Source: an uncultured Clostridium sp. (GTDB lineage Bacteria > Bacillota > Clostridia > Lachnospirales > Lachnospiraceae). From it: a stretch of DNA of 38,371 bases. Both the position numbers and the translations under genes were made by a program. The notes under the pieces are model-generated. The model worked only from the letters and a program-made list of their open reading frames with translations. It searched no databases and was not told where the DNA came from. This document shows positions 24,766-31,504 of the stretch, piece by piece; position 1 is the first letter of the stretch, and every line of letters starts with the position of its first letter. The stretch is taken from NCBI GenBank assembly GCA_945915475.1, contig CAMEFI010000028.1, positions 1 to 38,371 of the forward strand. The letters are read 5' to 3'.

Positions 24766-25989
24766 ATGACAGTTTATGACGAGTTAGTGGCAAGAGGTCT
24801 GATTGCCCAGGTAACAGATGAAGAGGAGATCAAGGAACTTATTAACAATGGTAAGGCGGTATTTTATATTGGATTTGATCCCACTGCTGACAGTTTGCAT
24901 GTGGGACATTTCATGGCATTATGTCTGATGAAACGTCTTCAGATGGCAGGTAATAAACCAATTGCATTGATTGGTGGTGGAACTGCCATGATCGGTGATC
25001 CGTCTGGACGTACGGATATGAGACAGATGATGACCAAAGAAACCATTCAGCATAACTGTGACTGCTTTAAAGAACAGATGAGCAAATTCATTGATTTTTC
25101 CGATGGAAAGGCTTTAATGGTTAATAATGCAGACTGGTTGTTAGATCTTAATTATATTGAGGTACTCCGTGAAGTAGGAGCCTGCTTCTCTGTAAACAAT
25201 ATGCTTCGCGCAGAGTGTTATAAACAGAGAATGGAGAAGGGTTTAAGTTTCTTAGAGTTCAACTATATGATTATGCAGAGTTATGACTTCTACGCATTAT
25301 ACCAGAAGTATGGCTGTAATATGCAGTTCGGTGGGGATGACCAGTGGAGCAATATGCTTGGCGGTACGGAGTTGATTCGCCGTAAATTAGGAAAAGATGC
25401 CTATGCCATGACAATTACCCTGTTGTTGAACTCAGAAGGTAAGAAGATGGGTAAAACCCAGTCCGGAGCTGTATGGTTAGATCCGAACAAGACCTCTCCT
25501 TTTGATTTCTATCAGTACTGGAGAAATGTAGATGATGCAGATGTCTTAAAATGTCTGAGAATGCTTACCTTCTTACCATTGGAACAGATTGATGAAATGG
25601 ATCACTGGGAAGGCAGCCAGTTGAATCAGGCAAAAGAGATCCTGGCATTTGAACTTACCAAGATGGTACATGGAGAGGAAGAAGCAACAAAGGCACAGGA
25701 AAGTGCAAGAGCATTATTTACCGGTGGAAATGCTGCCAATATGCCAACAACAACGCTTACGGATGCAGATTTTAACGAGGAAGGTAAGATTGGTATTCTT
25801 GATCTGATGGTTAAAGCGGAACTTGTAACTTCAAAAGCAGAGGCAAGACGTGGCGTACAGCAGGGCGGTGTCACTGTAAATGGTGAGAAGGTAAATGATC
25901 CCTTTACTGCATATGAGAAGGGTGACTTTGCTGACGATTTTGTCCTAAAGAGAGGAAAAAAGAACTTCCGTAAAGTTGTTGTGGAATAA
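24766..25989 (+). CDS. tyrS: Tyrosyl-tRNA synthetase
   Basis: Charges tRNA-Tyr with tyrosine. A class I synthetase of 407 residues: the HIGH-type motif is HVGH (45-48, in [12 protein letters not shown]), the KMSKS-type motif is KKMGKT (226-231), and a C-terminal S4 RNA-binding domain ends the protein ([20 protein letters not shown]). The ATG at 24766 has GAGGA at 24756-24760 with 5-base spacing. The frame continues upstream to 24637, but that part is the T-box leader and is not a credible protein. Expression is controlled by the T-box, and transcription ends at the hairpin at 26002. Confidence 0.97.
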   Translation: MTVYDELVARGLIAQVTDEEEIKELINNGKAVFYIGFDPTADSLHVGHFMALCLMKRLQMAGNKPIALIGGGTAMIGDPSGRTDMRQMMTKETIQHNCDCFKEQMSKFIDFSDGKALMVNNADWLLDLNYIEVLREVGACFSVNNMLRAECYKQRMEKGLSFLEFNYMIMQSYDFYALYQKYGCNMQFGGDDQWSNMLGGTELIRRKLGKDAYAMTITLLLNSEGKKMGKTQSGAVWLDPNKTSPFDFYQYWRNVDDADVLKCLRMLTFLPLEQIDEMDHWEGSQLNQAKEILAFELTKMVHGEEEATKAQESARALFTGGNAANMPTTTLTDADFNEEGKIGILDLMVKAELVTSKAEARRGVQQGGVTVNGEKVNDPFTAYEKGDFADDFVLKRGKKNFRKVVVE

Positions 25990-26001
25990 TACAGTGTATT
26001 T

Positions 26002-26044
26002 AAGGACTATCCGCAGTTCGTTGTCTTGCGGGTAGTCCTTATTT
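26002..26044 (+). terminator. Terminator of tyrS
   Basis: Arms AAGGACTATCCGCA (26002-26015) and TGCGGGTAGTCCTT (26027-26040) pair over 14 positions with one G-U, and the T-rich ATTT follows. The T-run is short, so efficiency is uncertain. Confidence 0.8.
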
Positions 26045-26053
26045 ACTTTATAG

Positions 26054-26291
26054 GATTAGGGTGCCAAAAGCCCATTTTCAAAAACTTGGATGACATATTG
26101 CACAAAAATAGATTATTTAAATGACTTTTGCGCTGTGTAAATGAGACTCTGAAAATCGTGGAAGCCTTTGCTGAACACGATTTTTGCGCTTAGAGGCTCA
26201 TTGGAACGGTTAGCGCAATGGAATGCAAACAATCTATTTTTGTGCAAGGTGCCAAAGCTCAAATTTGAAATGGGCTTTTGACACCCTAATC
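26054..26291. mobile_element. MITE-like non-autonomous element, 238 bp, long hairpin with 7-bp target duplication
   Basis: The ends are inverted repeats: GATTAGGGTGCCAAAAGCCC at the left and, read on the other strand, GATTAGGGTGTCAAAAGCCC at the right, continuing through CATTT. A further perfect 17-base pair lies inside, TTGCACAAAAATAGATT (26098-26114) with its complement (26230-26246). The centre has AAAATCGTG (26152-26160) facing CACGATTTT (26176-26184). TTTATAG flanks both sides (26047-26053 and 26292-26298). No credible gene is encoded. The sequence differs from the element at 14471, so this is a separate family. It fills almost all of the gap between the tyrS terminator and the convergent sleC-like gene. 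Confidence 0.87.
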
Positions 26292-26319
26292 TTTATAGAA
26301 AATCACACACGTAATACGG

Positions 26320-27588
26320 TTACGTCAATTCCGCAATTTTACTTACCCCGACATAGATCTGGGATATCTTATACCATGTGGGATAATCCACAATTCCGGT
26401 AACCGGAAGATTGAAAATACGCTGGAATTGTTCTACGGATTTTTTGGTGCCTTCTCCATAATTACCGTCGACGGCGATCGTTGGAATAGAAGGGTAATTC
26501 TGGGCGATGCGGTTTAACTGTTCCTGCATCATACGGACCTTGCTTCCTGTAGACCCAACTGACAGATCATATCCCGGCCAGGAGGATGGAATTCCCGAAA
26601 TAATCTCCGCTTCGTTAATATACATATCATCGCCGTAGTAGTTACGTATAATTTCAATGGGAGTATAGCCCTGATCACCAAGATATTTCGATCCCCACTG
26701 ACTCATCCAGTTGGGACAGGTGACACGTTTACCGTCACAGTATTGGGTGAGAATCGGCTGAGCTACATTTGGCCGGGACAGATAGTTGGCAAATATGGAA
26801 TCTACAATCTGGGAGATATTTTCATAGATAGTCTTCTGGTAAATCCATTTATGGTCAAATGCAGTGGAGGAAGTAATGGTAAAATCAAATCCTTTTCCAC
26901 GGTACCATTCGGTGTAGACACGGTTCAGCGTAAAAGACAGAATAGCTAATACATTTGCAGTGATGGTGGATTCCGACCAGGTTGCATAGATTTCACTGGA
27001 GGCAACATTTTTGATATATTCCCGAAATGGTACGTAATGATCCATGGCAGAAGTATCGGTAGGTGCCCCGTCATGCACAATAATATATTCCGGAACCACC
27101 ACACGGCTTAATACGATTTCTCCCCGTTCGCCCATTGGCTTAATTTCTGCTTCGGCAATTTTTGGTGGATAGAATTCCCAAAGAGTATGACCAGCTATAA
27201 CGGTTGGGTTATAGGGCTGCCCACTGGTGGCAGTTGGTGTCATACGGATACTTTGCAGACCGATTTCACCGGATAGAATCTGAACGCCGGAAATGATAGT
27301 GTCTTCATATCCCGATGCAGAAATCTTCAGGTTATATTCACTGTAGGGCTGATTATCCGTAGGCTCCATGGAATATTCCAACGGTGGTGCATTCAGTGCA
27401 ATCTGTTCCGTCATACCATCGGGATTCGTTTCTATTTTTTCAAAGGGTTTATTGGGCTCACCGGTATTGGCAATCTCAATGGTTGCATTTGCCACCGGTA
27501 TCTGGTTATTATCGGAAACCGCCTGAATTTGTAAATATCCTTTATCAATATTATCCTGTGTTGCTTTCAAAGATTTCCGGAATTTCAT
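26320..27588 (-). CDS. sleC: SleC-like spore cortex-lytic enzyme (SpoIID-type lytic domain plus peptidoglycan-binding domain)
   Basis: A 422-residue protein. Residues about 15-120 form an N-terminal domain that resembles the SleC pro-region (DKGYLQIQAVSDNNQIPVAN). A SpoIID/LytB-type hydrolase region spans about 165-335, with the probable catalytic Glu199 in KNVASSEIYATW, FTLNRVYTEWYRGKGFDFTI, and the region around CDGKRVTCPNWMSQWGS. A C-terminal peptidoglycan-binding domain (about 345-412) has VRMMQEQLNRIA and VDGNYGEGTKKSVEQFQ. This order matches SleC, which degrades cortex peptidoglycan during germination of Clostridium spores and is activated by Csp proteases. There is no signal peptide, as expected for a protein packaged in the developing spore. 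It implies spore formation or descent from a spore-former. The ATG has GAGGAT upstream. Other SpoIID-like hydrolases remain possible. Confidence 0.82.
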   Translation of the reverse strand: MKFRKSLKATQDNIDKGYLQIQAVSDNNQIPVANATIEIANTGEPNKPFEKIETNPDGMTEQIALNAPPLEYSMEPTDNQPYSEYNLKISASGYEDTIISGVQILSGEIGLQSIRMTPTATSGQPYNPTVIAGHTLWEFYPPKIAEAEIKPMGERGEIVLSRVVVPEYIIVHDGAPTDTSAMDHYVPFREYIKNVASSEIYATWSESTITANVLAILSFTLNRVYTEWYRGKGFDFTITSSTAFDHKWIYQKTIYENISQIVDSIFANYLSRPNVAQPILTQYCDGKRVTCPNWMSQWGSKYLGDQGYTPIEIIRNYYGDDMYINEAEIISGIPSSWPGYDLSVGSTGSKVRMMQEQLNRIAQNYPSIPTIAVDGNYGEGTKKSVEQFQRIFNLPVTGIVDYPTWYKISQIYVGVSKIAELT

Positions 27589-27659
27589 ATATCCTCATTT
27601 CTGCATATCAGCACAATATTTCTCCTTACCACAATATGCTCAAGAAATGATTTTGTGAC

Positions 27660-27688
27660 TTGAAATCGTTCCCATATTTCGATATAAT
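27660..27688 (+). promoter_or_regulatory. Promoter of the LacI-family regulator gene
   Basis: A -35 TTGAAA (27660-27665) and a consensus -10 TATAAT (27683-27688) with 17-base spacing. It lies divergent to the sleC-like gene, which starts at 27588. Confidence 0.85.
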
Positions 27689-27703
27689 TATCATATAAAA
27701 ACA

Positions 27704-27717
27704 GATAAACATTTATC
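27704..27717. promoter_or_regulatory. Candidate operator: perfect palindrome in the regulator leader
   Basis: GATAAACATTTATC, two six-base arms around CA. It lies 15 bases after the -10 element, about where a repressor would block initiation or early elongation. The centre CA is not the CpG typical of many LacI-family operators, so the match is tentative. Confidence 0.45.
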
Positions 27718-27740
27718 CAACGAAAAGAAAGAGGAGAAGT

Positions 27741-28721
27741 ATGAACATTAACGAGATTGCGGCATTGGCGGGGGTGTCGAGAGCAACCGTATCCCGTTAT
27801 TTGAACGATGGGTATGTAAGTGGGGAAAAACGCGAGAAGATTCGTAAGGTAATAGAAGAGACCGGGTATCAACCATCTGCACAGGCACAGATGTTACGTA
27901 CAAAAAAAACCGGATTTATTGGTGTAATCGTTCCTAAGATTCATTCAGATTCCATTAGCAGAATGTTACAGGGAATCAGTGAAGTATTGGGGAACAAAGG
28001 CTATCAGTTATTATTGGCAGATGCCCATTCCGATAACAAAGAAGAGATTCGTTATCTGAAGCAGCTTCGTCAGAATCATGTAGACGGAATTATTATGATA
28101 GGATCCTGTTTTACAAAAGAACATTATCGGGTAATGAAAGAGATAACGGTACCACTTGTGGTTTTATCTCAGTGCGTGAAAGATTATTCCTGTGTATATT
28201 ATGATGATTATAGTGCAGCCAAAGAAATTACAAAATATGCATTATCAACCAGCAGAAATCCGGCATTTATTGGTGCTGTTCCGGAAGATGAAGCAGTTGG
28301 AAGAGAACGCCTTTATGGTTTTTTAGATGCTAATTTTGAGTTAGACCGGGAGATCCGGGAGGATTATTGTACCAGTGGAGCATTTACAATTGAGGATGGT
28401 TATGGATACGCAAAAAAACTTTTTGCTATGGATGATACCATTGATACGTTAGTATGTGCCACAGACAAGATTGCCATTGGTGCCATGCGTTATCTGAAAG
28501 AAATCGGAAAAAAGATTCCTGATGAAGTACAGATTACCGGTTTTGGAGATAGTCTGTCAGCAACCGTTTGTGAGCCACCTCTTTCCACCGTGCATTTTTA
28601 TTATCAGACAAGTGGAGAGGAAGCAGCGAATATGCTTGTGAATATGATAGATGATAATAAGTCAATCCGCAAAGAAATGAAGATGGGCTATCAGATTATT
28701 AAGACAGAGAGTCTGAGATAA
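27741..28721 (+). CDS. LacI-family transcriptional regulator
   Basis: A 326-residue sugar-responsive regulator. Residues 2-21 (NINEIAALAGVSRATVSRYL) are the LacI helix-turn-helix, with the hinge region about 45-58. The rest is a periplasmic-binding-protein-like effector domain (IGVIVPKIHSDSISRMLQGI, TDKIAIGAMRYLKE, ITGFGDSLSATVCEPPLSTV), similar to ScrR-type sucrose repressors as far as I can tell. No sugar transport or metabolic gene lies beside it, so its targets are elsewhere or it mainly controls itself. It is preceded by AGAGGAGA. It is convergent with the formate/nitrite channel gene, with which it shares a hairpin terminator. Confidence 0.92.
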   Translation: MNINEIAALAGVSRATVSRYLNDGYVSGEKREKIRKVIEETGYQPSAQAQMLRTKKTGFIGVIVPKIHSDSISRMLQGISEVLGNKGYQLLLADAHSDNKEEIRYLKQLRQNHVDGIIMIGSCFTKEHYRVMKEITVPLVVLSQCVKDYSCVYYDDYSAAKEITKYALSTSRNPAFIGAVPEDEAVGRERLYGFLDANFELDREIREDYCTSGAFTIEDGYGYAKKLFAMDDTIDTLVCATDKIAIGAMRYLKEIGKKIPDEVQITGFGDSLSATVCEPPLSTVHFYYQTSGEEAANMLVNMIDDNKSIRKEMKMGYQIIKTESLR

Positions 28722-28724
28722 TAC

Positions 28725-28764
28725 ACAAATGGGATTGTTGTAATATAATAACAATCCCATTTGT
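28725..28764. terminator. Shared hairpin terminator between convergent genes
   Basis: Perfect 15-base arms, ACAAATGGGATTGTT (28725-28739) and AACAATCCCATTTGT (28750-28764), with a ten-base loop. It lies 3 bases after the regulator stop and 1 base from the stop of the minus-strand channel gene. T-runs are weak on both sides. Confidence 0.8.
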
Positions 28765-28765
28765 T

Positions 28766-29593
28766 CTATTTATGTTCTGAATGTATTTGTACAAAATAAA
28801 GAGCACAACCAATAAAGAGCATTCCGCCGATCATATTGCCGATTGTTACGGGAATGAAATTATGTAACAATCCGGTCATATTCAAGGATGCAATCTGATC
28901 GCTTGTGATTCCGTATAATTCCTGTGCTTTCGCCACGTAATCAGGATTCGTTGCAGCAAGCATACCCGTCGGGATGTAGAACATATTGGCAGCAATATGC
29001 TCAAATCCACCAATGACAAATGCAAAGATCGGAAACCATGTTGCAAATATTTTACCAATCACATCTGTGGCTGCAGTTGCCATTAAGATTGCCATACATA
29101 CCAGAAAATTACAAAGAATGCCGGATGCAATCGCTTTACCCGGATCAATGCTTGCTTTACCAAGGGCAACTTTAATGGTATAGGCGCCTAACGCTCCACC
29201 GGTATAGTCTAAGTTACCGGAATAGAAGAGTAAAACATCAATAATCAACGAACCAAGCAGATTAGAAAAATATACAACAACCAGATTTCTCAACAAACCG
29301 GATAATTTAATCTTCTTGTTTATGGTTGCCATGATCATCAGACAGTTACCGGTAAAAAGTTCCCCACCAACTAAAATAATCATCAAAAGACCTACAGGGA
29401 AGATCACTCCGGCAACCGTTCTTGCTATGCCAACATTGGCAATATCATGTACAGCAGTGTTACTGATTGCACCACCTAGAGCAATAAACATACCAGCCAT
29501 CATACCTAATACAATCATTTTAGAAAGCGGAAGATTCGCTTTTGAAACCGCCCCATTCATATTTGTTTCTACAATTTCCTTTGGATTTTTCAT
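28766..29593 (-). CDS. Formate/nitrite transporter (FNT) family channel
   Basis: A 275-residue pentameric channel-family protein with six membrane segments. Family signatures are clear: LVGGELFTGN in the second helix region, GILCNFLVCMA, GFEHIAANMFYIP and HNFIPVTIGNMIGG, including the conserved central His of FNT channels. It would move formate, nitrite, hydrosulfide or another small monovalent anion. In a fermentative anaerobe formate is the likeliest, but the substrate cannot be fixed from sequence and there is no neighbouring pflB. An AGGAGA precedes the ATG. The region upstream is shared with the divergent plsX promoter and contains an ARG-box-like palindrome. Confidence 0.93.
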   Translation of the reverse strand: MKNPKEIVETNMNGAVSKANLPLSKMIVLGMMAGMFIALGGAISNTAVHDIANVGIARTVAGVIFPVGLLMIILVGGELFTGNCLMIMATINKKIKLSGLLRNLVVVYFSNLLGSLIIDVLLFYSGNLDYTGGALGAYTIKVALGKASIDPGKAIASGILCNFLVCMAILMATAATDVIGKIFATWFPIFAFVIGGFEHIAANMFYIPTGMLAATNPDYVAKAQELYGITSDQIASLNMTGLLHNFIPVTIGNMIGGMLFIGCALYFVQIHSEHK

Positions 29594-29621
29594 ACATTAT
29601 TTCTCCTTTCAAACCGAATAA

Positions 29622-29650
29622 ATTATACTCTTTTTTCCTAATAACCGCAA
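29622..29650 (-). promoter_or_regulatory. Promoter of the FNT channel gene
   Basis: Read on the minus strand: -35 TTGCGG (29650-29645) and consensus -10 TATAAT (29627-29622) with 17-base spacing, 29 bases before the ATG. A second possible minus-strand promoter lies further up, with TTGACA (29702-29697) and TATTTA (29679-29674). Confidence 0.7.
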
Positions 29651-29669
29651 CAAAATAGTAGATATTTTG

Positions 29670-29687
29670 TGTATAAATATTCATACA
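29670..29687. promoter_or_regulatory. ARG-box-like palindrome between FNT channel and plsX
   Basis: TGTATAAATATTCATACA has inverted arms TGTAT and ATACA and fits the loose ArgR/AhrC pattern TGNAT-N4-ATNCA. It overlaps the upstream minus-strand -10 candidate and lies just before the plsX -35. The assignment to ArgR is by pattern only. Confidence 0.35.
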
Positions 29688-29694
29688 ATGGCAT

Positions 29695-29723
29695 TTGTCA
29701 ATTGTGTTGTTTTATGATATAGT
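29695..29723 (+). promoter_or_regulatory. Promoter of plsX and the downstream housekeeping genes
   Basis: A -35 TTGTCA (29695-29700) and a -10 TATAGT (29718-29723) with 17-base spacing. Its -35 overlaps the TTGACA of a minus-strand promoter, giving a back-to-back arrangement. Confidence 0.75.
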
Positions 29724-29775
29724 AAATAAGTTGTATTATGCGTAAAAGCAGATAAACCAGAATGGAGGTCACATT

Positions 29776-30795
29776 ATGACAGAATTAACCAAGGTTGTAT
29801 TAGATGCAATGGGTGGTGACAACTCACCGGGAGAAATGGTACTGGGTGCTGTGAATGCAGTGAAAGAGAAAGATAATTTATTTGTATATATAGTTGGTCC
29901 CTCTGATCGGATTGAAGCAGAGCTTGGTAAATATGAATATCCCAAAGATCGGATTGAAGTGGTACATGCACCAGATGAGATTACCTGTCATGATGCACCG
30001 GTTCAGGCAATTCGGGGCAAGAAGGAATCTTCCATGGTCATCGGACTTCATATGGTAAAAGAGGGGAAAGCGGTTGGTTTTGTATCCGCAGGTAATTCTG
30101 GCGCGGTATTAGTTGGTGGACAGGTGTTAGTCGGTAAGATGAAAGGAATTGAGCGTGCACCACTTGCACCATTAGTTCCAACATTGAAGGGCGTTTCATT
30201 ATTAGTAGACTGTGGAGCGAATGTTGACGCAAAGCCAAGCAATTTAGTGCAGTTTGCCCAGATGGGTTCCATATATATGGAGAATGCATTGAAGATTGAA
30301 CGGCCAACTGTGGGAATCGTGAATATCGGTGCAGAAGAAGAGAAAGGAAATGCATTGGTAAAAGAGACTTTCCCTCTGTTAAAGGCCTGTAAGGATATTA
30401 ATTTTATTGGAAGTGTAGAAGCGAGAGATTTTATCTATGGTGCGGCTGATGTTGTGGTTACAGAAGCCTTTGTAGGTAATGTTTTGCTAAAGTCGATGGA
30501 GGGTGTTGCTTCCGGGCTTATGAAGCAGATTAAAGGTGCTATTACATCCACACCAATTTCTACATTAGGTGCGCTTATGGTAAAACCACAGCTAAAAAAT
30601 GTTGCAAAATTATTTGATGCCACAGAATATGGCGGAGCACCATTGCTTGGTCTTAACGGATTGGTTGTGAAGATTCATGGAAATGCAACCCATAAAGAAG
30701 TAAAGAATGCACTTTTTCAGGTTGAGATGTTCCGTGCACAGGATATCAATGGTAAGATCAAAGAACAGTTGTTAGATACAAAGAAAGAGGCCTGA
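29776..30795 (+). CDS. plsX: Phosphate acyltransferase PlsX
   Basis: Makes acyl-phosphate from acyl-ACP for phospholipid synthesis (used by PlsY). The 339 residues begin LTKVVLDAMGGDNSPGEMVL, the family hallmark, and contain FVSAGNSGAVLVGG, LVDCGANVDAKP, VGIVNIGAEEEKGN and AFVGNVLLKSMEG. Length is typical. GGAGGT (29764-29769) precedes the ATG. It has its own promoter and is followed after one base by rnc. The acyl carrier protein gene acpP, often found between plsX and rnc, is absent here. No FapR-type operator is evident upstream. Confidence 0.97.
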   Translation: MTELTKVVLDAMGGDNSPGEMVLGAVNAVKEKDNLFVYIVGPSDRIEAELGKYEYPKDRIEVVHAPDEITCHDAPVQAIRGKKESSMVIGLHMVKEGKAVGFVSAGNSGAVLVGGQVLVGKMKGIERAPLAPLVPTLKGVSLLVDCGANVDAKPSNLVQFAQMGSIYMENALKIERPTVGIVNIGAEEEKGNALVKETFPLLKACKDINFIGSVEARDFIYGAADVVVTEAFVGNVLLKSMEGVASGLMKQIKGAITSTPISTLGALMVKPQLKNVAKLFDATEYGGAPLLGLNGLVVKIHGNATHKEVKNALFQVEMFRAQDINGKIKEQLLDTKKEA

Positions 30796-30796
30796 T

Positions 30797-31492
30797 ATGT
30801 TTTTAAATTATGATGAAGCTGCCGTGGAGCGGGATATACAATATGTGTTTACAGACAAGTCACTGATTCAGCAGGCATTTTCCCATAGTTCTTTCGTCAA
30901 TGAAATGAAGAATCAGGGAAAGCATAGCTATGAACGGTTGGAGTTTTTAGGTGATGCTGTATTAGAGCTGATCACCAGTGAATTCCTATTTGAGAAATAT
31001 CCGGATTTGCCGGAGGGAAAATTAACAAAAATGAGAGCATCCATTGTTTGTGAATTTACACTTTCTTCTGTTGCGAAAATGCTGCATTTTGGAGATTACG
31101 TTTTACTCTCAAAGGGAGAAGAATTAACCGGAGGAAGAAACCGTAGTTCCATTCTGTGTGATCTGTTTGAATCGGTATTAGGTGCTATCTATCTAGACGG
31201 TGGAATGGAACCTGCAAAGAAGTATGTATATACCTTTTTGCTGACGGATATTGAACATAAAACGCTGTTTTATGATGCAAAGACTACTCTTCAGGAAATG
31301 GTTCAAAAGGATGGCAAAGGTGTTGTAACATACGAACTGATAGATGAAATGGGACCGGATCATAACAAGACATATGTAACAGATGTGTTAGTGGATGGAA
31401 AGCATTTAGCAAGAGGTGAGGGCACATCAAAGAAGGGCGCACAGCAGATGGCTGCATACCGTGCAATTCTGAAATTACGAGAAACGATGTAA
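30797..31492 (+). CDS. rnc: Ribonuclease III
   Basis: Cuts double-stranded RNA, including rRNA precursors and structured mRNAs. The 231 residues contain the catalytic signature ERLEFLGDAVLELI (46-59, acidic residues Glu49 and Asp53), the second acidic patch DLFESVLGAIYLDGG, and a C-terminal dsRNA-binding domain (about 155-231) ending in SKKGAQQMAAYRAILKL. It starts one base after the plsX stop with AGAGG at 30786-30790. The order rnc-smc-ftsY downstream is the common Firmicutes arrangement. Confidence 0.97.
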   Translation: MFLNYDEAAVERDIQYVFTDKSLIQQAFSHSSFVNEMKNQGKHSYERLEFLGDAVLELITSEFLFEKYPDLPEGKLTKMRASIVCEFTLSSVAKMLHFGDYVLLSKGEELTGGRNRSSILCDLFESVLGAIYLDGGMEPAKKYVYTFLLTDIEHKTLFYDAKTTLQEMVQKDGKGVVTYELIDEMGPDHNKTYVTDVLVDGKHLARGEGTSKKGAQQMAAYRAILKLRETM

Positions 31493-31504
31493 CGGAGAGA
31501 ATAT

